A DNA stretch of 64,000 bases from Chloroflexi bacterium OLB14 (lineage in GTDB: Bacteria; Chloroflexota; Anaerolineae; Anaerolineales; Villigracilaceae), in assembly GCA_001567105.1 (NCBI GenBank), contig LMZR01000045.1:58438-122437 (forward strand), given 5' to 3'. Made by a program: the position numbers and the translations under genes. A model generated the notes under the pieces. The model searched no databases and was not told the DNA's origin. It worked only from the letters and a program-made list of their open reading frames with translations. Of the stretch, positions 9,812 through 22,195 are shown piece by piece; position 1 is the first letter of the stretch; each line of letters starts with the position of its first letter.

Positions 9812-10686
9812 GGGATTCTTTGAAATATCCTTAGTTCTGCGCCTTTACTGCAAGCAGGCGAATCATTTGGAGCAGGAAATTCTTGAAAGGCTTGAGGCGT
9901 TAAGAAATCTTTCCAATTAGCAAAACGTTTTGCTTCAATAATAAAAATATCGGCTTCATTTCGCCAGCGCTGGTCAAGCTCAGCGTTCCAATGGCTGAAA
10001 TAATAAAGTATATCTGGGTCACCGCCGATGTGATAAGTATACCCATCATTAATTTGTGGCGGGAAAATTCGGGCATTCGGAACATAAACCATCGGGGTAA
10101 AAGCATTGCCGCCATCCCAATAGACTAAGCTATCAGGCGGAATAATTTGGCTGAGATATTTGCCTAAATTTTCATGCGCGAGGATTATATCTTGTTGGCA
10201 GTTAATTTTACTTTCGCCTAAGTGTAAGAGAGGTGAAAGGACAAAACCAGTTATAAGATACGTATTAATGAGGAAAGTGGATAATTGCGTTTTCTTCTCA
10301 CGTCGCCAAAGCCAAAACGCTATAAACAAGGATATAAAACCAATGCCCAAGCCCAATGCTGAGCTAATAAATCTTTTTATTTGGAGTAAGTCAAAATCAA
10401 GCCCGTATTTTAGGATGCTAGAAATAGTCGTTGTACCGGGCTGAAATCTACCTTCACTAAATCGAGGTGTAGGGAAGTTAAGTAGTGCATCACCTACTTG
10501 TTCAAATAATGAAAAACCCATACCTATAGAAAATAGGATGATAATAAAAACAACAAGGATTTGTAATAATCTGTTCGATTTATGCTTCCAAGCGCAAGCT
10601 AGGCTAATAGAAAAAAATAAAATCCCTAATGGGTCAAAAAAGGCTAGGTAATTTGAAAAACAAAAAGACACAACTATAACTTTCAT
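9808..10686 (-). CDS. GT39-like membrane protein, C-terminal part of a frameshifted gene
   Basis: This is the second half of the gene whose first half is at 10821-11696. It has several membrane helices and then an extracytoplasmic domain of about 150 residues with LVYWDGGNAFTPMVYVPNARIF, which fits the C-terminal region of dolichyl-phosphate-mannose mannosyltransferase-like proteins. Between 10687 and 10860 a third frame encodes the missing link (FRYHFIPIIG ... FLMHAWASLASQYE). Breaks are at an A7 run (10861-10867) and a short T-rich stretch near 10665. The stop overlaps the GT2 start. Confidence 0.65.
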   Translation of the reverse strand: MKVIVVSFCFSNYLAFFDPLGILFFSISLACAWKHKSNRLLQILVVFIIILFSIGMGFSLFEQVGDALLNFPTPRFSEGRFQPGTTTISSILKYGLDFDLLQIKRFISSALGLGIGFISLFIAFWLWRREKKTQLSTFLINTYLITGFVLSPLLHLGESKINCQQDIILAHENLGKYLSQIIPPDSLVYWDGGNAFTPMVYVPNARIFPPQINDGYTYHIGGDPDILYYFSHWNAELDQRWRNEADIFIIEAKRFANWKDFLTPQAFQEFPAPNDSPACSKGAELRIFQRIP

Positions 10687-10820
10687 ATTGGCTGGCTAAT
10701 GATGCCCAAGCGTGCATGAGGAACAAAATAAAATAGGTTGAAGCCAAAAAAACAGCCGAACGGAAAGCAGAAACAGATTTCCACCTAGTGGGAGGCGGGA
10801 AAAAAATTAAAGAAAATAAA

Positions 10821-14246
<3,426 letters not shown>

Positions 14247-14273
14247 AATTCTACTTTTACCATGAATTCAAAA

Positions 14274-14999
14274 CTACTGGCAATTTACTTGATAGATTTG
14301 TACTTTAGGCAATAGCAACAGTGGATAATACCATTCGGGGTGACTTGCTATCCACTGCTGGTTGAAACGCTGAGGCATACTGCCAAGATAAATATATTCA
14401 ATCGCTTGTGAGCATAAATATGAAAATGTATCTGTAAGTTCAAAGTTCATTTCTGCAGGAGCAAGTAAGGTGCTCCTTGAAGTTAATGGATTAATCCAAA
14501 TGCCTGCATCTACCCCAACTTGAGATTGATTTGTTTCAAATGGGTTGACATATAACGGATTGGATGCGATTAAAATCTGGGCATCTAAAGGGAGATGGGT
14601 ATTTATCCATTCAATTGCGGCAAGATCATCTGCACTAGCAAGTTGACAACATGTAGATGGATAAAACGAATAATTTCTAAAAATATATAAGAACATAAAA
14701 CCAAACACAGCAAAAGAAAATATAATTTTTATTATAGGAATGTTTCGTACCATTTGAAGTAAGCCCGAAAGGCCCAAGCTGACAATAATGGAAAGTGGTA
14801 TGTAACTCAACATTTGGACAAAGGGTCTATCCAATAATGTTTGGATTCCATAATTAAAAAGTGGAATAGGTAAAAACAACAATGAAACAAAAAGGGAAAT
14901 TGAAGCGAAAGAAAAAAAAAGTTGAAACAGGAAAGTACTTAATTGCAAAAAAAGAGAGAAATAAAGCAAGGAACAAAAACCATAAATCACGTTGGGCAT
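14274..14999 (-). CDS. Polytopic membrane protein, C-terminal part of a frameshifted gene
   Basis: Last part of a protein of about 580 residues read across 14274-16028. It has two or three membrane helices, then a soluble extracytoplasmic end (DDLAAIEWINTHLPLDAQIL, PQRFNQQWIASHPEWYYPL). Ends of this kind occur in GT39-like and related enzymes. The frame joins the preceding fragment at an A9 run (14912-14920) or the nearby A7 run. Confidence 0.6.
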   Translation of the reverse strand: MPNVIYGFCSLLYFSLFLQLSTFLFQLFFSFASISLFVSLLFLPIPLFNYGIQTLLDRPFVQMLSYIPLSIIVSLGLSGLLQMVRNIPIIKIIFSFAVFGFMFLYIFRNYSFYPSTCCQLASADDLAAIEWINTHLPLDAQILIASNPLYVNPFETNQSQVGVDAGIWINPLTSRSTLLAPAEMNFELTDTFSYLCSQAIEYIYLGSMPQRFNQQWIASHPEWYYPLLLLPKVQIYQVNCQ

Positions 15000-15843
15000 A
15001 GCCTGTTATTAATGGCAATAAAGCAGGGCTTTGCTGAATATAAAAAATTTCAAACACAAAAATTAGTATTATGGCTATTACACTTATATACTGAATACGC
15101 GTAGATTGTTTCTTCTGCCATAAGCTTAAGAAAATAGAAACGATTAATCCTAAAGCAACAATTAAAGCCCGCGAATGTATCAGTGTAGTAAGTAGTAACA
15201 AGAAAAAAATTACCCAAGATAACTTTGCTTTTTGGAGTACTTTCAAGCCGTTTTTTAGGATTAAATATCCAAGTATGAAAGCCAGTTGAATTCCGAACAA
15301 GCTTAATAATGCGGGGTATTTTCCCCAATTAACTACATGAGCAGGCATATGTAAACCAAACCCCGCTATAAAACATGCAAAAAATGCCACCAGAGTGGAG
15401 TTTGTCTCTTGTTTGATAATGAAAAAAAAGGGTAAAGGCAAAATCGCTAAAACGATTTGACCCAATATTAGCATAGCCGTAACAATGCTGATGTTGAATA
15501 AAGAAATAATAGCTGAAATTAAAATATGATAGCCAACATGGTAATAAGCAAAAGATAATACGTTGCCAGCAAATATATTGTTGTGAGATACATCTAAAAA
15601 GAACTTAATCGTACGATAATGCTCCACCGAATCAAAGTATGAAGGTAAGGTTGCCCTTTCTAAGAATGCTAAGCGCAAAATGAGAGAAACCAGAAAGGAC
15701 AAGAATAATATAAAAGTTGTAGCGGAAAACTTCTTTAATTTTATAAACAAAAAGGGGATAATAAAAATAATAAGAGAGCAAACACCCGCAAAAGTTTTAC
15801 CAAATAGTATATTAACTATAAAAAACATTCCCGCCCAAATCAT
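14854..15843 (-). CDS. Polytopic membrane protein, central part of a frameshifted gene
   Basis: Central fragment with about eight to nine hydrophobic helices. An extracytoplasmic loop contains RATLPSYFDSVEHYRTIKF. Its last 45 codons overlap the start of the C-terminal fragment in another frame. No family can be named with certainty. The position and fold suggest a GT39-like or polymerase-type glycan enzyme. Confidence 0.6.
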   Translation of the reverse strand: MIWAGMFFIVNILFGKTFAGVCSLIIFIIPFLFIKLKKFSATTFILFLSFLVSLILRLAFLERATLPSYFDSVEHYRTIKFFLDVSHNNIFAGNVLSFAYYHVGYHILISAIISLFNISIVTAMLILGQIVLAILPLPFFFIIKQETNSTLVAFFACFIAGFGLHMPAHVVNWGKYPALLSLFGIQLAFILGYLILKNGLKVLQKAKLSWVIFFLLLLTTLIHSRALIVALGLIVSIFLSLWQKKQSTRIQYISVIAIILIFVFEIFYIQQSPALLPLITGYAQRDLWFLFLALFLSFFAIKYFPVSTFFFFRFNFPFCFIVVFTYSTF

Positions 15844-16028
15844 GCTGGGAAAATAGCCCCTGCCGAAGCAAGAGAGAAAATCTCGGCATTTGTAAATTGT
15901 TTACTAAAAAAATATTCAAGGATGACTCGAATGCACATCCAGCCCCAGAGCCATGGCAACAAGAGGCAAACAATAATCCAGAAATGATTCTGAAATGCCG
16001 AAAAGCCATCTAAAAAAACATTTATCAT
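15840..16028 (-). CDS. Polytopic membrane protein, N-terminal part of a frameshifted gene
   Basis: 62-codon frame with two hydrophobic helices. It ends in the ATGA that begins the next fragment. A helix appears to run through the join (SLASAGAIFPA then MIWAGMFFIVNIL), so a one-base error is more likely than two separate genes. The ATG directly follows the stop of the 16029-16622 gene. Confidence 0.5.
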   Translation of the reverse strand: MINVFLDGFSAFQNHFWIIVCLLLPWLWGWMCIRVILEYFFSKQFTNAEIFSLASAGAIFPA

Positions 16029-16622
16029 TTATGGATAACTAGGGTATGAAACCTGAGGTGTGGGCGTGGGTGTAGGCGTGGAAGATTTAACCACAGGCGT
16101 AGCAACAGGCTGGGTAGCAGAAGCAGGCGTAACGGTCTGCAAAGGAGGCGCGTTGCCTTCCCCTGTATCAGATGAAACCAGTATGGCTATCAGACTAAAC
16201 TTCCCAACAGCAAATGGAATTTCACCATCTTTAGAAATCATTGTGATTTCAATTTGCTCGCCCAAATTTAACGCCTCGCCTGCGCAGATTATATTTGTTT
16301 CTTGACCCTCAACTTTTTGACACTCGTACACTGCCTCTGTGGTTAGACGTTTGACCTGCAAATAAAAATCAGGAAATCCGACTGGGACATATAAATTAAT
16401 AGTTGTATCACCATTTTTTATCTCGCGCAAAAAAACAATAAGCAAATAGACTCAGGCTGTGCATTACATTGTTCAATGGGCAATAATGGCGTGGGTGTAG
16501 ATGCTTCTTTCCCGAATGGCAAATTATTATATAAAGTTAGGCAGGCAAAAATAAACAAACCTGCTAAAAGAATAATAACTGCGCTGATAATCAATATTTT
16601 TTTTATTTGAAGATAACTTCAT
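16029..16622 (-). CDS. Membrane-anchored exported protein with Pro/Thr-rich tail (two frameshifts)
   Basis: Three frames combine into about 195 residues. The start is MKLSSNKK followed by a hydrophobic helix (ILIISAVIILLAGLFIFAC). The middle is a beta-like domain (16029-16445 frame, GDTTINLYVPVGFPDFYLQV). The tail is low complexity, rich in Thr, Pro and Val. Breaks lie in an 8-nt run (16597-16604) and a 7-nt run (16429-16435). The Cys at the end of the helix could be a lipidation site, but no clear lipobox is visible. Function unknown; it is the first gene of a membrane-protein operon. Confidence 0.55.
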
Positions 16623-16693
16623 CAACATAAAGAAAATTCTACCACTACAAAATTTTTAGATTCTTATCAAACGCTTAGTTTATAATATTTAAC

Positions 16694-16759
16694 ATGCAAA
16701 ACATCCTCTCTGACCAAATCAACTACTACTGCGCTCGCGCAAATGAATATGACAAATGA
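16694..16759 (+). pseudogene. N-terminal remnant of a SAM methyltransferase
   Basis: A 21-residue frame reads MQNILSDQINYYCARANEYDK and then stops. This matches the usual start of a class I methyltransferase family (DQI-x-YYxARAxEYDxW) whose catalytic domain is absent here. The stop overlaps the ATG of the nucleotidyltransferase (ATGA). It looks like the stump of a gene replaced by the downstream one, or it may now act as a leader for translational coupling. An upstream TATAAT is at about 16680-16685. Confidence 0.45.
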
Positions 16760-17271
16760 ATGCTAACGACGTAATTGAACTCATAAAACTTTTCAAACAG
16801 CATGGCATCGAAATCATCATTGATGGTGGCTGGGCTGTAGATGCTTTGTTTGGAAAACAAACTCGTCTACATGCCGATTTAGATATTGCTGTAGAACACA
16901 AGTTTGTGTCACAAATTCGAGAAATACTTGAAGCCAGAGGGTATAGAGATGTTCCTCGTGATGATACAAGAGACTGTAATTTTGTATTAGGTGATGAGCA
17001 AGGTCGTCAAATTGATATTCATACGTTTACATTTGATGAAAATGGAAAACTCATTTTCGGAATTGAATACCCATTTGATTCGTTAAATGGTTCTGCGGAA
17101 ATTAATAATTACCCTGTCAGATGCATTACCCCAGAATGGCTGGTCAAATTTCATACAGGCTATCAAGTGGATGAAAATGATTATCACGATGTTAAACTAT
17201 TATGTGAAAAATTCAATCTCGAAATCCCCACAGAATATGAAGAATTTATAGCCAGAGATAAAAAATTATAA
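16756..17271 (+). CDS. Lincosamide/aminoglycoside-type nucleotidyltransferase-fold protein
   Basis: 171-residue protein of the nucleotidyltransferase superfamily. It has GGWAVDALFG (24-33) and the metal-binding DLD (D41/D43), as in LinA-like lincosamide and 2''-aminoglycoside adenylyltransferases. Members of this family also include many non-resistance enzymes, so resistance cannot be claimed. It is a + strand gene in an otherwise minus-strand locus. It follows a methyltransferase stump and overlaps the last codons of the convergent GT4 gene, which suggests recent acquisition. Confidence 0.75.
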   Translation: MNANDVIELIKLFKQHGIEIIIDGGWAVDALFGKQTRLHADLDIAVEHKFVSQIREILEARGYRDVPRDDTRDCNFVLGDEQGRQIDIHTFTFDENGKLIFGIEYPFDSLNGSAEINNYPVRCITPEWLVKFHTGYQVDENDYHDVKLLCEKFNLEIPTEYEEFIARDKKL

Positions 17272-18430
17272 ATTCAATCCTCTCAAAATCCTCTCCTCCC
17301 TCTTTACCCAACTAAACTGCTCCACATCCTTCCGTGCCTGACTTCCCAACTTCATGCGCAAAGATTCATCCGCCAGCAACTTCTCAATTTCCACTTTCCA
17401 CTTTCCAATCACCGATTCCCGATTCCCGATTCCCAATTCCCTATTTCCCACTTCCACAAACACACAATTCCCCTCATTCAACACTTCTCTTATCGACGTT
17501 AAATCTGCACTCACAATTGCGCGCCCCGAAGCCATATACTCAAACATCTTCATCGGGTTAATCACTTCGGCAATATCCTGCCCACTACTAGCAGAAATCG
17601 AATTTGAATACGGCATCAACAACACATCCGCCGCCGCCTGATACAAATGAATCACATCATGTTTTACAAAACCAGTCATGGTCACATTCAAAATATTTTC
17701 TTCACGCAATTTATTTTTCCAAAACTCCACCAACTCAGGCGTGCCACCCACCCATAAAAAATTAACTTGTGGCATGCGCTTCGCCAACTCAAACAACAAA
17801 TCAGCCCCACGCCCTGCATAAATATGACCCGTGAATCCTACAGTTAAACCTTGTTTCAAATTTAATTGATTTCTTGCCTCAACTGGCTTGGGCAATTGAA
17901 CATATTTTTCTAATTCGACTCCATTCCCCGCAATCAACACCGCTTCTGGACTTAATTTGAGCTTGGTCTTTTTTTCTAAAGCCTTTTGCAACGCCTGATT
18001 TGTGACCGTCATCAACTTTCTACCATTTGCTTTCAAAAATTGACTCAACCACCATGTACCCAATCTACCTGTTATATCGGCGTGCATTTCTAACACAACT
18101 GGGTAACCTGCTTTGATTCCAATCAAGGCTGATTGCGGAAGCCAGGTATAAATTAAATCTGCATCGAATTTTTTTTGCCGCATTCTGAGCATGGAAAATA
18201 AAATCCAAACGCTTGAATAATTTTATAGATGGTAAAAATTCGATCTCTGGCGTAATGCGTAATCCGTAATGCATAATTAGTGATTCGGAATTGGGTTTTG
18301 GTGCTTCTTTCGGCGCGAACATCTTCACGTCATGATTCAATTGCATCAATGCTTGTACAACCTTCATGGCTTGAATCGAGTTAGCAGTCAAAGATGGGAT
18401 GCGTGAATTGGTAATTAGTGCAATTTTCAT
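17266..18430 (-). CDS. GT4 glycosyltransferase (one frameshift; carries heptamer-repeat insertions)
   Basis: Fragments 18065-18430 (MKIALITNSRIPSLTANSIQAMKV) and 17266-18192 form one family 4 retaining glycosyltransferase of about 387 residues. The break is in an 8-nt homopolymer at 18169-18176, after which the sequence continues KKFDADLIYTWLPQSA. The GT-B C-domain shows VGFTGHIYAGRGADLL and the E-x7-E region around MKMFEYMASGRAIVSADL. Two segments, SLIMHYGLRITP and VGNRELGIGNRES, are encoded by 7-nt tandem repeats and are absent from typical homologues by my reading. It acts in the cytoplasm on NDP-sugars. Confidence 0.8.
17391..17456. repeat. Heptanucleotide tandem tract inside the GT4 gene
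   Basis: About nine 7-nt units, ACTTTCC twice and then GATTCCC-type units with small changes. Three units equal 21 nt, so the tract stays in frame and encodes GNRELGIGNRES. The ACTTTCC unit is the complement of the GGAAAGT unit at 43610-43644. Confidence 0.8.
18250..18286. repeat. GCGTAAT heptamer tract inside the GT4 gene
   Basis: Units GCGTAAT, GCGTAAT, CCGTAAT, GCATAAT in tandem, translated in frame on the minus strand. The same heptamer family appears at 41878-41905, 42920-42957 and 43585-43612. Confidence 0.75.
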
Positions 18431-18443
18431 AAGTAGTTAAATA

Positions 18444-18492
18444 GTACCGCAAGATTTATCTTGCGTATATCGCAACATAAATGTTGCGGTAC
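18444..18492. repeat. Twin-hairpin intergenic element, GCAAGATTTATCTTGC type, copy 1
   Basis: A 49-bp element made of two hairpins, GCAAGATTTATCTTGC and GCAACATAAATGTTGC, enclosed by outer arms GTACCGC/GCGGTAC. It lies between the flippase and GT4 genes, both minus strand. A diverged copy is at 24063-24114. Confidence 0.85.
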
Positions 18493-18508
18493 ACATTTTT
18501 ATATACAT

Positions 18509-19828
18509 CTAATTCTCTAATTCTCTAATCCTCTTCATTCCACGCCAAACCATAATTCCTACAGAAGCGATGTAATAAAACGCCAGCAAAGCCCCAGCCA
18601 TTACAACGCCATATTTCGCAATCAACACAAATGATAAGGCTAACTTTATCAAACCAATTATCAAGGTCACATAAATTGGATATTGTGGCAAGCCTAAGGC
18701 TAATAATAAAGGACGATTCCAAAATAGAATGTAATTGAAAACAAGCCCAATGGTCAATGCCACCAAAGCAGGGTAAGCATTCAAGTATTCGTCACCTGAA
18801 TAGATCGAAATGACCCAACGTCCGAAAATAATTAAACCTGCTCCAAGCAAAATGTTATAGGCAAACGAAAAGGCTGTAATTTTTTTGAGAAAACTTTTTA
18901 ACTTGCCCCATGCTTTTTCTACTGCCAAGCGATTTATCTCAGGGAATGTGGTGGCAATCAACGGGTCGGCTGGGATGGCGAGAAAATGCGTAATGGTATA
19001 AGCCACGCGATAATATCCGACTGCGCTTGTATCGAGGAAAAGCCCAACCCAAATCAATTCACTTTCACGAAAAATTTTGATGATGGTAGCACTGATGTTT
19101 GAACTAAAAGCAAAGTTGAAAATTTCTTTTTTATTCTTCAAACTAGAAATTGGAGTTTGAAACCAACCTTTATCTAATCTTTTATTTAATTGCACCTGAG
19201 CAGTAATGAATAATCCCAACCCTAAAATTGATTTGCCAATAAGATAAGCAATTAAAACTGTAATGATTGAACCATTAAAGAAAAATGCAAAAACAATAAT
19301 AACTGTTGTAAAAATGGCTTGAATTAAATTAATCGTGCCTTGTAATTTAATCTTGTCTGTGATTTGTAAAATGCCAGTGGATGTTTCAGTGTTGAAGTTT
19401 GCTAACAAGCCAATGGCATAAAAGATAAACATCCACGCTACGCCGCTGGTTTTGGCTAGATGTGTTTCTGCTAATTGGGCTGTGATGATGACGATGATAA
19501 AAGCCGTCAGCGAAACAAAGGCTTCGGTACAGCCAGCAAGTTTGAGCAAGGCTGAAGCGGATTTTTTGTCAGCTAGATTCAAATATTCGCCACCATATCG
19601 CACTACTACTTCACTCATCCGAAAAGAAAAAATGCTGTTGACGGTTGATGCAAACGCCATGATAACGCCAATGAGACCGAATCCAGCAGGACCAAGCAAA
19701 CGTGTTGCCATAATGCCTTGCACAACACTTAATCCCAAAGCGATGGTGTTATTGCTTAATAACGAACCACTAGCGCGAATAATTTTTGTGAAGAGTGGGT
19801 CTTGTGTAAATTTGGAAAGGAGTGACAT
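18509..19828 (-). CDS. Oligosaccharide flippase, Wzx/MATE-like
   Basis: 439-residue polytopic protein with about 12-14 helices. It belongs to the polysaccharide biosynthesis/flippase superfamily; the N-terminal region has SNNTIALGLSVVQGIMATRLLGPAGFGL, typical of Wzx/RfbX-like proteins. It would move undecaprenyl-linked repeat units to the outer face of the membrane, supplying a polymerase in the same locus. The frame is complete. It lies between the GT4 and a UDP-uronate epimerase. Confidence 0.88.
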   Translation of the reverse strand: MSLLSKFTQDPLFTKIIRASGSLLSNNTIALGLSVVQGIMATRLLGPAGFGLIGVIMAFASTVNSIFSFRMSEVVVRYGGEYLNLADKKSASALLKLAGCTEAFVSLTAFIIVIITAQLAETHLAKTSGVAWMFIFYAIGLLANFNTETSTGILQITDKIKLQGTINLIQAIFTTVIIVFAFFFNGSIITVLIAYLIGKSILGLGLFITAQVQLNKRLDKGWFQTPISSLKNKKEIFNFAFSSNISATIIKIFRESELIWVGLFLDTSAVGYYRVAYTITHFLAIPADPLIATTFPEINRLAVEKAWGKLKSFLKKITAFSFAYNILLGAGLIIFGRWVISIYSGDEYLNAYPALVALTIGLVFNYILFWNRPLLLALGLPQYPIYVTLIIGLIKLALSFVLIAKYGVVMAGALLAFYYIASVGIMVWRGMKRIRELEN

Positions 19829-19876
19829 AATTTTATGAATTACGGGTTATGTTTTTAAGCATAACCCGTAAATTCA

Positions 19877-20845
19877 TTACAGTAAAAGGTCTTTTGCCCA
19901 ACTTCGTTCTGCTTTGTACCATTCAATTAAATTGCTAATGCCTTGTGCTAAATTCACTTGCGGATTCCAGTCTAGCATATCACGCGCTTTGCTTACATCG
20001 GCTTGATTCATGAGCATATCTGCTAAATTAGGCGGACCATATTCTACATTGGCTTTTTTGCCTGTTAATTCTTCAACCAATGTAACCAGCCCATTAATTG
20101 AAATTACTTCATGCCCGCCTAAGTTGATAATTTCGTAGCCGAGTGGTTTTAGTGCGGCAATGGTGCCTCGGGTAATATCATCTATATAAGTGAAGCCGCG
20201 CGATTGATTTCCATCTCCGTTAATGCGAATTGGTTCGCCTTCCATAATCCATTTTACAAAACGGAAGATGGCGAGGTCGGGTCTGCCTGCGGGTCCATAA
20301 ACGGTGAAATAACGCACAATAGTCACGTCAAGTCCGAACAGATGATGATAGGAATGTGTTAATGCTTCGGCGCCTTTTTTGCTAGCGGCATAGGGTTGCA
20401 TGGGTTCACTGCTTGAGGCTGTTTCTGGTGTCGGGTATTGAGGGTTTTCACCATAAATGCTGGAGGTAGAAGCCATGACAAATTTTTTACAGTTGAATTG
20501 TCGGCATACTTCGAGCATGTTTAATGTGCCTGTTACGTTTGAGTTGACGAATTCCCACGGGTTTTCTACACTAAAGCGTACACCCGCGCGCGCTGCTAAA
20601 TGAATCACACCATCTAATTTTTCGTGTTTGAATAAGTCAATTACAGATTTGTCTGCAAGGTCATGTTTATGAAACGTGAAGCCCTGACGATCTTTTAACT
20701 TTGCCAAACGATATTCTTTCATGCGTGGGTCGTAGGCATCGTTCATATTATCTACACTGACGACAGTATGACCTTGGTCTAATAACATTTCAGCGGTGTG
20801 GTAGCCAATAAAACCAGCAGCGCCTGTAACTAAATAATGTGCCAT
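19877..20845 (-). CDS. UDP-glucuronate 4-epimerase-like SDR
   Basis: 322-residue extended SDR with GAAGFIG (8-14), the STSS region at 127-129 and catalytic Y152/K156 (PYAASKKGAE). The sequence most resembles UDP-glucuronate 4-epimerases (YDPRMKEYRLAKL near 39-51, AARAGVRFSVENP). It is 3 bp from the UDP-sugar dehydrogenase, an arrangement that would make UDP-glucuronate and interconvert it with UDP-galacturonate. Substrate specificity is inferred. Confidence 0.88.
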   Translation of the reverse strand: MAHYLVTGAAGFIGYHTAEMLLDQGHTVVSVDNMNDAYDPRMKEYRLAKLKDRQGFTFHKHDLADKSVIDLFKHEKLDGVIHLAARAGVRFSVENPWEFVNSNVTGTLNMLEVCRQFNCKKFVMASTSSIYGENPQYPTPETASSSEPMQPYAASKKGAEALTHSYHHLFGLDVTIVRYFTVYGPAGRPDLAIFRFVKWIMEGEPIRINGDGNQSRGFTYIDDITRGTIAALKPLGYEIINLGGHEVISINGLVTLVEELTGKKANVEYGPPNLADMLMNQADVSKARDMLDWNPQVNLAQGISNLIEWYKAERSWAKDLLL

Positions 20846-20848
20846 AGT

Positions 20849-22171
20849 TTATAACCTTACCACTTTGGGGTTGTCTTTCGCTAATTTTCCAGTAGCGTTG
20901 CGCGAATCAAATACAAATTTTGCAGAATCGACGATGGCTTTCATATCGTACACTTTATGATTTGTAACAATCACCACAGCATCTGCATTTTTGACTTCTC
21001 CCATCAAATCTTGCACCGAGTCCATTGCCCAGCCATCATATTCATGGTGAATATGGGGGATGTAAGGGTCGTGATATTGAACATTGGCACCTTTCTTTCG
21101 GAGTAAGCCAATTACATCCAATGCAGGTGATTCACGCATATCATCAATATCAGGTTTATATGCAGCGCCTAACACCAACACTTTTGAACCATTTAATGCT
21201 TTGCCACGATCGTTCAAACCTTCCATCACACGGCTGACAACATAACGAGGCATGTTGGTATTAATTTCAGAGGCTAACTCGATAAAGCGAGCGTTGTAAT
21301 TAAACGATTTCATCTTCCATGAAAGATACAATGGGTCAATTGGAATACAATGCCCGCCCAAGCCAGGTCCTGGTGTAAATTTCATAAAACCAAATGGTTT
21401 GCTGGCGGCGGCATCTATCACTTCCCATACATCTACACCGAGTCGCTCACACATAATTGCTAATTCATTCACCAAGCCGATATTGATCATGCGAAACGTA
21501 TTTTCCAATAATTTCGCCATTTCTGCGGCTTCAGCAGTTGAAACATAATGAACAGTTTTAATAGCACCTTCATACCAAACGCGCGCAACTTCACCGCATT
21601 CTGGTGTAATGCCGCCTAAAACTTTTGGAGTATTAATGGTTGTCCAATCTTCACGGCCTGGGTCAACTCGTTCTGGTGAAAATGCCAAGAACCAATCTTC
21701 ACCTACTTTCAAATCATGTTCTTCACCAAGTTTTGGCAAAAGTAATTCTCGCGTGGTGCCAGGGTAAGTTGTCGATTCCAAAACAACAACCATGCCTTTG
21801 TGAATACATTTTCCTAATTCTTCTGTTGCAGAAATAATGTAAGACATATCAGGGTCGCCTGTTTTGCGCAACGGAGTAGGCACACAAATACTGACTGCGT
21901 CCATTTCTTTCAAAACAGAAAAATCTGTTGTGGCAGAAAATTTCCCAGCGTTGACTAATTTCGCCACCGACTCACTGTCTACATCTGGAATATATGACTG
22001 ACCTTTAGAAATCGCATCAATCTTTCTTTGATCTGGGTCTACCCCTGTGACGTTAAATCCCGCCTCAGCAAAAACTACTGCTAAAGGCAAGCCCACATAC
22101 CCTAAACCAAGTATGGCTACTTTTGCATCTTTATCTCTTAATTTTTTAACCAACATTTCTTTTGTAGACAT
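20849..22171 (-). CDS. UDP-sugar 6-dehydrogenase (UDP-glucose/UDP-HexNAc dehydrogenase family)
   Basis: 440-residue nucleotide-sugar dehydrogenase that oxidises C6 twice to a uronate. NAD-binding LGLGYVGLPLA is at 21-31 and the catalytic Cys is in GGHCIPIDPLYL near residue 260. I start it at the ATG encoding MSTKEML (22171) because AAAGGTG lies 7 nt upstream of it; a frame-extending ATG at 22189 contains that site. The WbpA/TviB-like IPIDP segment suits UDP-GlcNAc-type substrates, while the neighbouring epimerase suits UDP-glucuronate. Both remain open. Confidence 0.9.
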   Translation of the reverse strand: MSTKEMLVKKLRDKDAKVAILGLGYVGLPLAVVFAEAGFNVTGVDPDQRKIDAISKGQSYIPDVDSESVAKLVNAGKFSATTDFSVLKEMDAVSICVPTPLRKTGDPDMSYIISATEELGKCIHKGMVVVLESTTYPGTTRELLLPKLGEEHDLKVGEDWFLAFSPERVDPGREDWTTINTPKVLGGITPECGEVARVWYEGAIKTVHYVSTAEAAEMAKLLENTFRMINIGLVNELAIMCERLGVDVWEVIDAAASKPFGFMKFTPGPGLGGHCIPIDPLYLSWKMKSFNYNARFIELASEINTNMPRYVVSRVMEGLNDRGKALNGSKVLVLGAAYKPDIDDMRESPALDVIGLLRKKGANVQYHDPYIPHIHHEYDGWAMDSVQDLMGEVKNADAVVIVTNHKVYDMKAIVDSAKFVFDSRNATGKLAKDNPKVVRL

Positions 22172-22195
22172 AAAATATACACCTTTCATTAAATA

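Noticed and set aside
16756..17271. Antibiotic resistance gene
   Set aside because: The fold and DLD motif are those of LinA/aminoglycoside nucleotidyltransferases, but the family is broad and nothing shows that a drug is the substrate.
17391..17456. CRISPR-like direct repeats
   Set aside because: Units are 7 nt with no spacers and lie inside a glycosyltransferase gene. No cas genes are in the window.
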